From NCBI RefSeq assembly GCF_000725485.1, contig NZ_JOAG01000029.1, forward strand, positions 62,001 through 126,000: a stretch of 64,000 bases of DNA, read 5' to 3'. Under the pieces are notes generated by a model. The model did no database searches. It saw nothing but the letters and a program-made list of their open reading frames with translations, and was not told the DNA's origin. The stretch comes from Nonomuraea candida. GTDB taxonomy: Bacteria > Actinomycetota > Actinomycetes > Streptosporangiales > Streptosporangiaceae. Below are positions 44,563 to 54,107 of the stretch, piece after piece. How positions within the stretch are numbered: the stretch's first letter is position 1; every line of letters starts with the position of its first letter. Both the position numbers and the translations under genes were made by a program.

Positions 44563-46014
44563 GTGAGTGTGCCGCGCCCGGCAGCCGTCATCGTCCTCGC
44601 CGCCGGCGAGGGCACCCGGATGAAGAGCCAGACCCCGAAAGTCCTGCATGAGGTGTGCGGCCGCGCCCTGGTCGACCACATGCTGGCCGCAGCCCGCGAC
44701 CTCGGTCCCGAGCAGCTCATCGTCGTCATCGGCCACGCGCTGGAGCGGGTCGGCGGCCACCTGGCCGCCACCAGCCCCGACGCGCGCGCCGTCGTCCAGC
44801 GCGAGCAGCGCGGCACCGGCCACGCCGTCCGCACCGTGCTCGAAGAGGTCGGCACCATCTCCGGCACCGTCCTGGTCACCTACGGCGACGTGCCGCTCCT
44901 GCGCACCCAGACCCTGGCCGGCCTGCTCGAACGGCACGCCGCCGACGGCAACGCCGTCACCGTGCTGACCGCCGAGGTGCCCGACCCGACCGGCTACGGC
45001 CGGATCATCCGCGACGACGCCGGCGCCGTGCTGGAGATCGTCGAGGAGAAGGACGCCACGCCGGAGCAGCGCGCCGTCAGGGAGATGAACTCCGGGATCT
45101 ACGCCTTCGACGGCCTGCTGCTCGCCGACGCCGTCAAGCGCGTCTCGGCCGACAACGCCCAGGGCGAGGAATACCTCACCGACGTCCTGGCCATCCTGCG
45201 CCGCGACGGCCACCGGGTCGGCGCCTGCGTGGCCGCCGACCACGTCGAGGTCGAGGGCGTCAACGACCGCGTGCAGCTCGCCGCCGCCCGCAAGGTGCTC
45301 AACCTGCGCCTGCTCGAAGAGCACATGCGCGCCGGCGTCACGGTCGTCGACCCGGCCGGCACCTGGGTCGACGTCGGCGTGCGCATCGGGCCCGACGCCG
45401 TCATCCACCCCGGCACCCAGCTCCACGGCGCCACCGTCATCGGGGCGGGGGCCGAGGTCGGCCCCGGCACCACGCTGACCGACACCTTCGTCGGCGAGGG
45501 CGCGGTGGTGCGCAACTCCGTCTGCGACAGCGCCGAGATCGGCCCCGAGGCCAACGTCGGCCCCTACGCCTACCTGCGCCCCGGCACCGTGCTGGGCCGC
45601 AAGTCCAAGGCCGGCACGTTCGTCGAGATGAAGAACACCAAGGTCGGGCAGCGTTCCAAGGTGCCGCACCTGTCCTACGCGGGCGACGCCACCATCGGCG
45701 ACGACGTCAACATCGGCGCCTCCACCGTCTTCGTCAACTACGACGGGGTCAACAAGCACCACACCACCGTGCGCGACGGCGCGTTCGTCGGCTGCGACAC
45801 CATGCTCGTCGCACCCGTGACGGTCAACGAGGGCGCCTACACGGCGGCCGGCTCGACCATCACCGACGACGTTCCTCCGGGCGCGATCGGAGTGGCGCGG
45901 GCGCGTCAGCGCAACATCGACAAATGGGTGCTGCGCCGGCGCTCGGGTACGAAGTCGGCCGCGGCCGCCGAAAAGGCGCTGGCCGAGAAACAGCAGCGGG
46001 AGAAAGATTCATGA
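44563..46014 (+). CDS. glmU: Bifunctional GlcN-1-P acetyltransferase / GlcNAc-1-P uridyltransferase
   Basis: 483 residues; makes UDP-GlcNAc for peptidoglycan and other glycans. The N-terminal pyrophosphorylase domain has VIVLAAGEGTRMKSQTPKVLH and YGDVPLL; the C-terminal left-handed beta-helix has hexapeptide repeats (IGPEANVGPYAYLRPGTVLG, NIGASTVFVNYDG). GTG 44563 (GGGAG upstream) is used. The stop overlaps the prs start (ATGA, 46011-46014). Confidence 0.96.
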   Translation: MSVPRPAAVIVLAAGEGTRMKSQTPKVLHEVCGRALVDHMLAAARDLGPEQLIVVIGHALERVGGHLAATSPDARAVVQREQRGTGHAVRTVLEEVGTISGTVLVTYGDVPLLRTQTLAGLLERHAADGNAVTVLTAEVPDPTGYGRIIRDDAGAVLEIVEEKDATPEQRAVREMNSGIYAFDGLLLADAVKRVSADNAQGEEYLTDVLAILRRDGHRVGACVAADHVEVEGVNDRVQLAAARKVLNLRLLEEHMRAGVTVVDPAGTWVDVGVRIGPDAVIHPGTQLHGATVIGAGAEVGPGTTLTDTFVGEGAVVRNSVCDSAEIGPEANVGPYAYLRPGTVLGRKSKAGTFVEMKNTKVGQRSKVPHLSYAGDATIGDDVNIGASTVFVNYDGVNKHHTTVRDGAFVGCDTMLVAPVTVNEGAYTAAGSTITDDVPPGAIGVARARQRNIDKWVLRRRSGTKSAAAAEKALAEKQQREKDS

Positions 46015-46988
46015 CCAGCATCAAGCAGCCCGGAGAGAAGAACCTCATGCTCTTCTCCGGGCGAGCCCACCCGGAGCTGGCCGCGGAGGTCGCCGAGCAC
46101 GTCGGCGTCTCCCTCACCCCCACCAAACTCATCGACTTCGCCAACGGCGAGATCTACGCCCGCTACCTGGAGTCCGTACGCGGCTGCGACGCCTTCGTCA
46201 TCCAGAGCCACACCGGGCCCATCAACAAGTGGATCATGGAACAGCTCATCATGGTCGACGCGCTCAAGCGGGCCTCCGCCAAGCGCATCACCGTGGTCAT
46301 GCCGTTCTACGGCTACGCCCGGCAGGACAAGAAGGGCCGCGGCCGCGAGCCGATCACGGCCCGGCTCATCGCCGACATGTTCAAGACCGCGGGCGCCGAC
46401 CGGCTCATGTCGATCGACCTGCACACCTCGCAGATCCAGGGCTTCTTCGACGGCCCGGTCGACCACCTGTTCGCCATGCCGGTCCTGGAGAGCTACCTCA
46501 AGAACAAGCTCGACCTGGAGAACACCACCGTCGTCTCGCCCGACACCGGCCGCGTGCGGCTGTCGGAGCGCTGGGCCGACACGCTGGGCACGCCGCTGGC
46601 GTTCATCCACAAGCGCCGCGACCTCGACGTGGCCAACTCGGTGAAGGTCAGCGAGGTCGTCGGCACCGTACGCGGGCGCACCTGCGTGCTCATCGACGAC
46701 ATGATCGACACGGCCGGCACGATCTGCAAGGCCGCCGACGCCCTCTACGAGCAGGGCGCGACCAACGTCATCGTGGCCGCCACCCACGCCGTCTTCTCCG
46801 ACCCGGCCGTCGACCGGCTGAAGAACTCCCGCATCTCCGAGGTCATCGTCACCAACACGCTGCCGCTGTCGCAGGCGAGCAGGTTCGACAAGCTGACCGT
46901 GCTGTCGATCGCGCCGCTGATCGCCCGCGCGATCACGGAGGTCTTCCAGGACGGCTCGGTCACGAGCCTGTTCGAGGGCGACACGTGA
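46011..46988 (+). CDS. prs: Ribose-phosphate pyrophosphokinase
   Basis: 325 residues, makes PRPP from ribose-5-phosphate and ATP for nucleotide, His and Trp synthesis and, in actinobacteria, decaprenyl-phosphate-arabinose. Motifs: ANGEIYARYLESVRG, FYGYARQDKKGRGREPITA, metal site DLHTSQIQGFFDGPVDHL and PRPP loop VLIDDMIDTAGTI. Translationally coupled to glmU by a 4-bp overlap. Confidence 0.96.
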   Translation: MTSIKQPGEKNLMLFSGRAHPELAAEVAEHVGVSLTPTKLIDFANGEIYARYLESVRGCDAFVIQSHTGPINKWIMEQLIMVDALKRASAKRITVVMPFYGYARQDKKGRGREPITARLIADMFKTAGADRLMSIDLHTSQIQGFFDGPVDHLFAMPVLESYLKNKLDLENTTVVSPDTGRVRLSERWADTLGTPLAFIHKRRDLDVANSVKVSEVVGTVRGRTCVLIDDMIDTAGTICKAADALYEQGATNVIVAATHAVFSDPAVDRLKNSRISEVIVTNTLPLSQASRFDKLTVLSIAPLIARAITEVFQDGSVTSLFEGDT

Positions 46989-47266
46989 GCGGTCCCGCCG
47001 CCTGACCGGTGACAACCGGTCCGGCCGGCGCGCGCCGGCCGGAGCCGATGGGCGCGGGCCGGGAGCCGGTGGACGCGGGCCGGGGCCGGTGGGCGAGCGC
47101 CGGGAGCCGGTGGGCGCGCGCCGGGCCGGGGGCCGTGAGGCCGGTAGCCGGTCGGCCGGGGGCCGTGAGGCCGGTAAGCTATCAGGGTTGCGCTCGTAAC
47201 GCCTTCCGCTAGGGCGGGTGAGGGAGAGCGCCGACACATCCGTCTACCGCATCCCTAGGAGATGTC
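46989..47266. other. 278-bp gap with short direct repeats before rplY
   Basis: No gene seen. A 30-bp-spaced direct repeat GGCCGGGGGCCGTGAGGCCG occurs at 47125 and 47155, after looser GGGCCGGTGGGCG repeats. TAAGCTAT at 47175-47182 could be part of an rplY promoter, but no -35 is clear. Confidence 0.5.
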
Positions 47267-47896
47267 GTGTCCGAAGTACGTATCGCCGCCGAGCCGCGCA
47301 CCACGTTCGGCAAGGGCGCAGCCCGCAAGATCCGCCGCGCCGACAAGGTGCCCGCCGTTCTCTACGGGCACGGCATCGACCCCAAGCACCTGACCCTGCC
47401 GGGCCACGAGGTGCTGCTCGCGCTGCGCACGCCCAACGTGCTGATCCGCCTCCAGGGTGAGGGCGTCGACGAGCTGGCCCTGCCCAAGGGCGTCCAGCGC
47501 GACCCGATCAAGGGCTTCGTCGAGCACGTCGACCTGCTCCTGGTCAAGCGCGGCGAGAAGGTCACCGTCGAGATCCCGGTCACCACGACCGGCGACGTCA
47601 ACTCCGAGGGCCTGCTCGACCAGCAGCTCGTCTCCATCGCCGTGGAGGCCGAGGCCACCCACATCCCGACCGGCGTCGAGGTCGACGTCGAGGGCATGGA
47701 GATCGGCACCGTGGTCACCGCCGCCGACCTGCGGCTCCCGCAGGGCGCCACGCTGACCGCCGACCCCGAGACCGTCATCCTCCAGGTCATCAACAAGCCG
47801 GTCGAGGCTCCGGCCGAGGGCGAGGAGGCCGCCGAGGGCGAGGCCACGGCCGCGGCCGCCGAGGGCGAGAGCGCGGAGGCTCCCGCCGCCGAGTGA
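47267..47896 (+). CDS. rplY: 50S ribosomal protein L25 (general stress protein CTC form)
   Basis: 209 residues. The N-domain (about 1-95; RTTFGKGAARKIRRADKVPAVLYGHG) binds 5S rRNA; the C-terminal CTC/TL5 domain follows (VTVEIPVTTTGDV...GVEVDVEGMEIG). The end is an Ala/Glu-rich acidic tail. GTG 47267 follows AGGAG at good spacing. Between prs and pth, as in other actinobacteria. Confidence 0.95.
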   Translation: MSEVRIAAEPRTTFGKGAARKIRRADKVPAVLYGHGIDPKHLTLPGHEVLLALRTPNVLIRLQGEGVDELALPKGVQRDPIKGFVEHVDLLLVKRGEKVTVEIPVTTTGDVNSEGLLDQQLVSIAVEAEATHIPTGVEVDVEGMEIGTVVTAADLRLPQGATLTADPETVILQVINKPVEAPAEGEEAAEGEATAAAAEGESAEAPAAE

Positions 47897-47934
47897 GCGA
47901 CGGGTTCACCCGTGAACGGGGCGGCCGGACTCGA

Positions 47935-47968
47935 GCCGTCCCGTTCCGTTTCACCCGGACGGGACGGC
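47935..47968 (+). terminator. Hairpin between rplY and pth
   Basis: Stem GCCGTCCCG (47935-47943) / CGGGACGGC (47960-47968). It is formed by the first part of a direct repeat whose second copy (47962-47990) carries GCCGTCCCGTTCCG again, so alternative pairings exist. A smaller dyad GTTCAC-CC-GTGAAC precedes it (47904-47917). Confidence 0.55.
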
Positions 47969-48020
47969 CGGACGCGAGCCGTCCCGTTCCGCTATCCAGG
48001 GGTTGTGGAAGGCTGGGAGC

Positions 48021-48605
48021 ATGGATCGCTGGCTGATCGCCGGACTGGGCAACCCGGGGGCCGAATACGCGGGCAACCGGCACAACGCGGGCTTCATGGT
48101 GCTCGACGAGCTGGCCGCACGGGCCGGTGGGCGGTTCAAGGCCCACAAGAGCAGGGCCGAGGTGTGCGAGACGCGGGCCGCCGTCCTGGCCAGGCCCCTG
48201 ACGTACATGAACCTCTCGGGAGGGCCGGTCAAGGCGCTCTCCGACTTCTACAAGATCGGCCCGGAGCGGCTGATCGTGGTCCACGACGAGCTCGACGTGC
48301 CCTACGGGGCGCTGCGGGCCAAGCTGGGCGGCGGCGACAACGGCCACAACGGGCTCAAGTCGATCACCAAGGTCCTCGGCACCCGCGACTACCTGCGGGT
48401 CCGCTTCGGCATCGGCCGCCCGCCGGGGCGCATGGACCCGGCGGCCTTCGTGCTCAAGGACTTCGCCACCATGGAGCGCAAGGACCTGCCCTTCCTGGTC
48501 GACCGGGCCGCCGACGTGGTGGAGTCGCTGATGAGCCGCGGCCTGGAGGCCACCCAGAACGACTTCCACCGGGCTGACCTCCACATTTCCGGCCCTCCTC
48601 GCTGA
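48021..48605 (+). CDS. pth: Peptidyl-tRNA hydrolase
   Basis: 194 residues. Releases tRNA from stalled peptidyl-tRNA. Signatures are [26 protein letters not shown] (catalytic His in RHN), [19 protein letters not shown] and [16 protein letters not shown] 48021 is the family start. Last gene of the glmU-prs-rplY-pth block. Confidence 0.95.
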   Translation: MDRWLIAGLGNPGAEYAGNRHNAGFMVLDELAARAGGRFKAHKSRAEVCETRAAVLARPLTYMNLSGGPVKALSDFYKIGPERLIVVHDELDVPYGALRAKLGGGDNGHNGLKSITKVLGTRDYLRVRFGIGRPPGRMDPAAFVLKDFATMERKDLPFLVDRAADVVESLMSRGLEATQNDFHRADLHISGPPR

Positions 48606-48698
48606 TCCCCGCAAAGGGTCGTTCGCCGGTTCGCCGGTCGCCGCCTCGCTACGATCTGTGACTGTCCGTTCGGGAGCTGATCACACCTGGAGGCGCGC

Positions 48699-50156
48699 GT
48701 GCGCGGTGAAGGGTCCATGGCCGTCGTCAGGACCGGGCATGGGGTCTGCTGGGGCGCCGGCCCGCGCACGCCCTCCTGGGTCCGCTCCTACCGGCTGGGA
48801 GCCGTGCTGGGCGACCTGTGCGGGGCGGGCCTCGGGGCGGCGGCGGCGTTCACGGTCAGGTTCGGCGGGCTCACCCCGTACGTGCTGCCGTACCTGCTGG
48901 TCAGCCTGGCCCTGCCGGTCGTGTGGTGCTGCGCGGTGGCGCTCAACCGGGCCTACGAGCCACGCATGCTCGGCGTCGGCTCCGAGGAGTTCCGCCGGGT
49001 CGTGCAGGCGGGGGTGGCGCTGACGGCGGGCACGGCCATCGGCTCCTACCTGACCAAGACCGACGTGGCCCGGGGCTACGTCGTGCTGGCCCTGCCGCTG
49101 GTCACGCTCTTCACCCTCGCCTTCCGATACGCCCTGCGCCGCTCGCTGCACCGCCGCAGGGCCGCGGGGGCGTGCATGCGCAAGGTCGTCGCGGTCGGGC
49201 ACGCCGCGTCGATCGATGAGCTGGTACGCCTCTTCCGCCGGGAGCGCCACCACGGCATGGACGTCGTGGCCGCCTGTCTGCCCGGTGGGCACGCCGGGGA
49301 GCGGGTGGCGGACGTGCCGGTGGCCGGCGACCTCAGCGACGTGCCGATCGTGGTGGAGCAGTGGCAGGCCGACACGGTCGCCGTGCTGGCCTGCCCCGAG
49401 ATGGACGGCCAGGCGCTGCGGCGGCTGGCCTGGCGGCTGGAGCGCACCAGGACCGAGCTGGTCGTGGCCCCCGCGCTGATGGACGTGGCGGGGCCGCGCA
49501 CCATGATCAGGCCGGTGGCCGGCATGCCGCTGCTGCACGTCGAGCACCCCGAGCTGAGCGGGGCCAGGCAACTGGTCAAGAACGTCTTCGACCGGCTGGT
49601 GGCCGCCGCGCTGCTGGTGCTGCTGGCGCCGGGGCTGGTGGCGCTGGCGGTGGCCGTACGCGCGACGAGCCCCGGCCCGGCGCTGTTCCGCCAGACCAGG
49701 GTGGGCAGGGACGGCCGGCTGTTCACGATCGTGAAGTTCCGCACCATGCGGCGCGGGTCGGAGCAGCAGAAGGTCACGCTGGTGAGCGACGGGAGCGGGC
49801 TGCTGTTCAAGGTCCGCAACGATCCGCGCGTCACGCCCCTCGGCACGTTCATGCGCCGCCACTCGCTCGACGAGTTGCCGCAGCTCATCAACGTCGTGCT
49901 GGGGCACATGTCGCTCGTGGGCCCCCGGCCGCCGCTGCCGGAGGAGGTGGCGCGCTACGGTGACGACGTGCGCAGACGACTCCTCGTACGCCCCGGGCTG
50001 ACCGGGCTGTGGCAGGTCAGTGGTAGATCTGACCTATCGTGGGAGGAATCGGTTCGTCTGGACCTGCGTTACGTGGAGAACTGGTCCCTCACGCTGGACC
50101 TCCAGATCCTGTGGAAGACTTGGTCGGCCGTCGCCCGCGGGCAAGGAGCATATTGA
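48699..50156 (+). CDS. Initiating polyprenyl-phosphate sugar-1-phosphate transferase (WbaP/CpsE type)
   Basis: 485 residues. Four N-terminal membrane helices (about 28-150), a CoA-binding-like central domain, another hydrophobic hairpin (FDRLVAAALLVLLAPGLVAL, about 300-325), and the catalytic sugar-transferase domain with VGRDGRLFTIVKFRTMR, RRHSLDELPQLINVVLGHMSLVGPRPPLP and PGLTGLWQVSGRSDLSWEE. It would start the repeat unit by loading a sugar-phosphate on undecaprenyl phosphate. GTG 48699 follows GGAGG. First gene of the plus-strand polysaccharide/sulfation operon; its stop overlaps the next start by 1 nt (TGATG). Confidence 0.92.
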   Translation: MRGEGSMAVVRTGHGVCWGAGPRTPSWVRSYRLGAVLGDLCGAGLGAAAAFTVRFGGLTPYVLPYLLVSLALPVVWCCAVALNRAYEPRMLGVGSEEFRRVVQAGVALTAGTAIGSYLTKTDVARGYVVLALPLVTLFTLAFRYALRRSLHRRRAAGACMRKVVAVGHAASIDELVRLFRRERHHGMDVVAACLPGGHAGERVADVPVAGDLSDVPIVVEQWQADTVAVLACPEMDGQALRRLAWRLERTRTELVVAPALMDVAGPRTMIRPVAGMPLLHVEHPELSGARQLVKNVFDRLVAAALLVLLAPGLVALAVAVRATSPGPALFRQTRVGRDGRLFTIVKFRTMRRGSEQQKVTLVSDGSGLLFKVRNDPRVTPLGTFMRRHSLDELPQLINVVLGHMSLVGPRPPLPEEVARYGDDVRRRLLVRPGLTGLWQVSGRSDLSWEESVRLDLRYVENWSLTLDLQILWKTWSAVARGQGAY

Positions 50157-50920
50157 TGACGATTCGCGACGACCACGCCCTGGCCGCCGACCTGGCGACC
50201 GAGGCGGGCGAGAGGCTGCTCCGGGTCCGGGAGCGCACGGGGTTCGCCGACCCCGCCGCGCTGCGGGCCGAGGGCGACCGCTCCTCTCACGTCTACCTCA
50301 TGGAGTCGCTGGCCCGGCTGCGGCCCAGCGACAGCGTGCTGTCGGAGGAGGCCACCCGCGAGGAGCGCCTCGACCCGCGCCGGCTCAGGGCCGATCGGGT
50401 GTGGATCGTCGATCCGCTCGACGGCACCCGGGAGTTCTCCGAGGAGGGCAGGGCCGACTGGGCCGTGCACGTGGCGTTGTGGGAGCGGGGCGAGCTGACC
50501 GCCGGCGCCGTGGCGCTGCCCGCGCAGGGGCGCACGCTGACCACCGCCGACCCGCCCAAGCCGCCCGTCCACGACAAGGGCCGCTTCCGCATCGCGGTGA
50601 GCCGCACCAGGCCCCCCGAGTTCGTGCGGAAGCTGGCCTATCTCGTCGGGGCCGACCTCGTGCCGATCGGCTCGGCCGGGGCCAAGATCTCCGCGGTGCT
50701 CAGCGGCGAGGTCGAGGCATACGTGCACGCGGGCGGGCAGTACGAATGGGACTCCGCGGCCCCCGTCGCCGTCGCGCTGGCCGCCGGGGCCCACGCGAGC
50801 CGCATCGACGGCTCCGAGCTGACCTACAACCAAGCCGACCCGTCGCTACCGGATATCCTGGTTTCCCTACCGGAGCTGGCGGCATCACTGCTCGCCGGAA
50901 TCCGGGACCTGCACCGCTGA
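50156..50920 (+). CDS. cysQ: 3'(2'),5'-bisphosphate nucleotidase
   Basis: 254 residues of the inositol-monophosphatase fold. Metal-binding motifs are LSEEATREE (Glu), VDPLDGTREF (DPxDGT) and YEWDSAAPVAVALAAG (WDxAA). It hydrolyses PAP, the inhibitory by-product of PAPS-dependent sulfotransferases, to AMP. Overlaps the sugar transferase by 1 nt and is 19 bp before cysD, so PAP removal is built into the same operon as sulfate activation and sulfotransfer. Confidence 0.92.
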   Translation: MTIRDDHALAADLATEAGERLLRVRERTGFADPAALRAEGDRSSHVYLMESLARLRPSDSVLSEEATREERLDPRRLRADRVWIVDPLDGTREFSEEGRADWAVHVALWERGELTAGAVALPAQGRTLTTADPPKPPVHDKGRFRIAVSRTRPPEFVRKLAYLVGADLVPIGSAGAKISAVLSGEVEAYVHAGGQYEWDSAAPVAVALAAGAHASRIDGSELTYNQADPSLPDILVSLPELAASLLAGIRDLHR

Positions 50921-50939
50921 ACCCGCCGGAGGAAGCTCC

Positions 50940-51854
50940 ATGCTGCAGCGCGACTACACGACGTCGCAGCTCGACGTGCTCGAAGCAGAGGCCATCCACA
51001 TCATGCGCGAAGTGGCGGCCGAGTTCGAGCGGCCCTGTCTGCTCTTCTCCGGAGGCAAGGACTCCATCGTCATGCTCCGGATCGCGGAGAAGGCGTTCTG
51101 GCCCGCCGCCATCCCGTTCCCGCTCATGCACGTCGACACGGGGCACAACTTCGACGAGGTCATCGAGTTCCGCGACCGCCGCTCGGCCGAGCTGGGCGCC
51201 CGGCTGATCGTGGCCAGCGTGCAGGACTCCATCGACCAGGGCCGCGTGGTGGAGGAGACCGGCCGGCGCGCCTCGCGCAACCGCCTGCAGACCACCACCC
51301 TGCTCGACGCGATCGAGGAGCACGAGTTCGACGCCGTCTTCGGCGGCGCCAGGCGTGACGAGGAGAAGGCGCGCGCCAAGGAGCGGGTCTTCTCCTTCCG
51401 CGACGACTTCGGCCAGTGGGACCCGAAGAACCAGCGCCCCGAGCTGTGGAACCTCTACAACTCGCGCATCCGCAAGGGCGAGCACATCCGCGTCTTCCCG
51501 CTGTCCAACTGGACCGAGCTCGACGTCTGGGACTACATCAGGCGCGAGGGCATCGAGATCCCCTCCATCTACTTCGCCCACACCCGCAAGGTCTTCGAGC
51601 GCGACGGCATGCTGCTGCCCGACTCCGAGGTGGTGCAGCGGGGCGATGACGAGCCGCTGTTCGAGGCGGTGGTGCGCTACCGCACCGTGGGCGACATGAC
51701 CTGCACCGGCGCGGTGCAGTCCACGGCCGCCACGGTCGAGGAGATCATCGAGGAGATCGCGGCCACCCGGATCACCGAGCGCGGGGCCACCAGGGCCGAC
51801 GACCGCTCCTCCGAGGCCGCGATGGAAGACCGTAAGCGAGAGGGCTACTTCTAA
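50940..51854 (+). CDS. cysD: Sulfate adenylyltransferase subunit 2 (ATP sulfurylase)
   Basis: 304 residues. PP-loop LLFSGGKDSIVMLRIAEKAF (SGGKDS) binds ATP; GGARRDEEKARAKERVFSFRDDFGQWDPKNQRPELW and the C-terminal MEDRKREGYF are CysD hallmarks. Makes APS from sulfate and ATP together with CysN. SD GGAGG before ATG 50940. Two nucleotides separate its stop from cysN. Confidence 0.96.
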   Translation: MLQRDYTTSQLDVLEAEAIHIMREVAAEFERPCLLFSGGKDSIVMLRIAEKAFWPAAIPFPLMHVDTGHNFDEVIEFRDRRSAELGARLIVASVQDSIDQGRVVEETGRRASRNRLQTTTLLDAIEEHEFDAVFGGARRDEEKARAKERVFSFRDDFGQWDPKNQRPELWNLYNSRIRKGEHIRVFPLSNWTELDVWDYIRREGIEIPSIYFAHTRKVFERDGMLLPDSEVVQRGDDEPLFEAVVRYRTVGDMTCTGAVQSTAATVEEIIEEIAATRITERGATRADDRSSEAAMEDRKREGYF

Positions 51855-51856
51855 CG

Positions 51857-53119
51857 ATGGACATTCTTCGCTTTGCCACGGCGGGAAGCGTCGACGACGG
51901 CAAGTCCACCCTCATCGGACGGTTGCTCTTCGACTCCAAGGCGATCTTCGAGGACCAGCTCGAGGCCGTCGAGCGGACCTCCCGCGACCGTGGCACCGAA
52001 TACACCGACCTGTCCCTGCTGACCGACGGCCTGCGGGCCGAGCGGGAGCAGGGCATCACGATCGACGTGGCCTACCGCTATTTCGCGACGCCGCGCCGCA
52101 AGTTCATCATCGCCGACACCCCGGGGCACATCCAGTACACGAGGAACATGGTCACCGGCGCCTCCACGGCCGACCTGGCGATCATCCTCATCGACGCCCG
52201 CAAGGGCGTGCTGGAGCAGTCGCGGCGGCACGCGTTCCTGACCTCGCTGCTGCGCGTCCCGCACCTCGTGCTGGCCGTCAACAAGATGGACCTCGTCGAC
52301 TACTCCCAGGAGCGCTTCGAGGAGATCAGGGAGGAGTTCACGGCGTTCGCCTCCAAGCTCAACGTCTCCGACCTCACCTTCATCCCGATCTCCGCGCTCA
52401 ACGGCGACAACGTGGTCTCGCGCTCGGAGAACATGCCCTGGTATCTCGGCACGTCCCTCCTGCACCACCTGGAGAACGTGCACATCGCCTCCGACCGCAA
52501 CCTGACCGACGTGCGCTTCCCCGTGCAGTACGTCATCCGCCCCCAGCGCGCCACCGACCCCGCCTTCCACGACTACCGCGGCTACGCCGGCCAGGTGGCG
52601 GGCGGCGTGCTCAAGCCCGGTGACGAGGTCGTGCACCTGCCCTCGGGCCTGACCACGCGCATCGCCTCCATCGACACCTATGACGGGCCGGTGGAGGAGG
52701 CGTTCGCGCCCATGTCGGTGACGCTGCGCTTCGAGGACGACCTCGACATCTCGCGCGGCGACATGATCGCCAGGCCCAACAACCAGCCGGCCGTCGCGCA
52801 GGAGCTGGAGGCGATGGTCTGCTGGATGGCCGACGGCGTCAAGCTGACCCCGCGCACCAAGCTGACGATCAAGCACACCACGCGCACGGCCCGCGCCATG
52901 GTGCGTGACCTGCACTACCGGCTCGACGTCAACACCCTGCACAGAGACGAGGAGGCGACCTCGCTCGGCCTCAACGAGATCGGCCGGGTGTCGCTGCGGA
53001 TCACGCAGCCGCTGTTCGTGGACGACTACGCGCGCAACCGGCTGACCGGCGGCTTCATCCTCGTGGACGAGGCCACCAACGGCACCGTCGGCGCCGGCAT
53101 GGTCATCGACGCGCGCTAG
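51857..53119 (+). CDS. cysN: Sulfate adenylyltransferase subunit 1 (GTPase)
   Basis: 420 residues. EF-Tu-like GTPase with G1 AGSVDDGKSTLIGRLL, G2 EQGITIDVAYRYF, G3 DTPGHIQY and G4 NKMD. GTP hydrolysis drives APS formation by CysD. It lacks the C-terminal APS-kinase domain found in CysNC fusions (it stops at GAGMVIDAR). No separate cysC is in the window, so PAPS formation must use an APS kinase encoded elsewhere. Confidence 0.95.
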   Translation: MDILRFATAGSVDDGKSTLIGRLLFDSKAIFEDQLEAVERTSRDRGTEYTDLSLLTDGLRAEREQGITIDVAYRYFATPRRKFIIADTPGHIQYTRNMVTGASTADLAIILIDARKGVLEQSRRHAFLTSLLRVPHLVLAVNKMDLVDYSQERFEEIREEFTAFASKLNVSDLTFIPISALNGDNVVSRSENMPWYLGTSLLHHLENVHIASDRNLTDVRFPVQYVIRPQRATDPAFHDYRGYAGQVAGGVLKPGDEVVHLPSGLTTRIASIDTYDGPVEEAFAPMSVTLRFEDDLDISRGDMIARPNNQPAVAQELEAMVCWMADGVKLTPRTKLTIKHTTRTARAMVRDLHYRLDVNTLHRDEEATSLGLNEIGRVSLRITQPLFVDDYARNRLTGGFILVDEATNGTVGAGMVIDAR

Positions 53120-53210
53120 GTAGATCTTTTAGGGTTCGCCTTACCGGGCGTTTACTCTCCGCGCTAGGGTCGTCGCGTTCCGTGTCCACGACGTGCGAAG
53201 GCCCTCCTCC

Positions 53211-54107
53211 GTGACTGATCACGCCGCCGCCCAGGTGATCTATCTGGGCGGCCTCGGCCGTAGCGGCACCACGCTGCTCGAAAGGCTCCTCGGCGAGCTT
53301 CCCGGCGTGGTCGCGCTCGGTGAAGTGGTGCACCTCTGGGACCGGGGGGTGCTCGCGGAGGAGCTCTGCGGGTGCGGATCCGCGTTCCCCTCCTGCCCGT
53401 TCTGGCGGGCGGTGGGGGAGCGCGCGTTCGGCGGCTGGACCCGCGCGCTGGCCGAGCGGATGCTGGCGCTGCGGAGCCGGGTCGACCGCACCCGCAGGAT
53501 CGCCCGCATCTCCCACCCCGACCTGGCCGAATACGCCACCGCATACCGGCTGCTCTACGACGCGGCCGGCGCGCCCGTCGTGGTCGACTCCAGCAAGCAC
53601 GCCTCGCTGGCCTGGTGCCTGGTGGCCAGCGGCATGGACGTCAGGATCGTGCACGTGGTCAGAGACCCGCGCGCGGTCGCCCACTCCTGGAGCAGGTCCG
53701 TGCGGCGGCCCGAGGACGGGCAGCCCATGACCCGGTGGAGCCCCGCCCGCACCGCCATCCACTGGTCGGCCCAGAACGCCGCGCTGGAGCTGCTGCCCGG
53801 CCGCGGGGCGCGGGTGACCAGGGTCCGCTACGAAGACCTGCTCGCCGCCCCCGGCGCCACGCTGACGGACCTGGCGCTGCGCCTCGGCCTGCCCGAGCCG
53901 GAGCTGCCCTTCCTGGAGGGCCGCACGGTCTGGCTCGGCCCCTCCCACACGGCCTCCGGCAACCCCATGCGCTTCCACGTCGGCCGGGTGGAGCTGCGGC
54001 GCGACGACGCGTGGCGCTCCAAGCTGCCCGACGGCGACCGGCGCGTGGTCAACGCGCTCACCTGGCCGCTGCGGGCCCGCTACGGCTACGTCGGGGCGCC
54101 GGCATGA
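53211..54107 (+). CDS. Sulfotransferase 1
   Basis: 298 residues. PAPS-binding 5'-PSB loop LGGLGRSGTTLLERLL (about 12-27) and 3'-PB segment HVVRDPRAVAHSWSRS (about 149-164). A cysteine cluster CGCGSAFPSCPFW (about 61-73) is seen in a bacterial sulfotransferase subfamily. GTG 53211 is preferred; GTG 53193 would add six residues. A 91-bp gap from cysN may hold a secondary promoter. Stop overlaps the GT2 start (ATGA). Acceptor probably the glycan made here (inference). Confidence 0.88.
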   Translation: MTDHAAAQVIYLGGLGRSGTTLLERLLGELPGVVALGEVVHLWDRGVLAEELCGCGSAFPSCPFWRAVGERAFGGWTRALAERMLALRSRVDRTRRIARISHPDLAEYATAYRLLYDAAGAPVVVDSSKHASLAWCLVASGMDVRIVHVVRDPRAVAHSWSRSVRRPEDGQPMTRWSPARTAIHWSAQNAALELLPGRGARVTRVRYEDLLAAPGATLTDLALRLGLPEPELPFLEGRTVWLGPSHTASGNPMRFHVGRVELRRDDAWRSKLPDGDRRVVNALTWPLRARYGYVGAPA

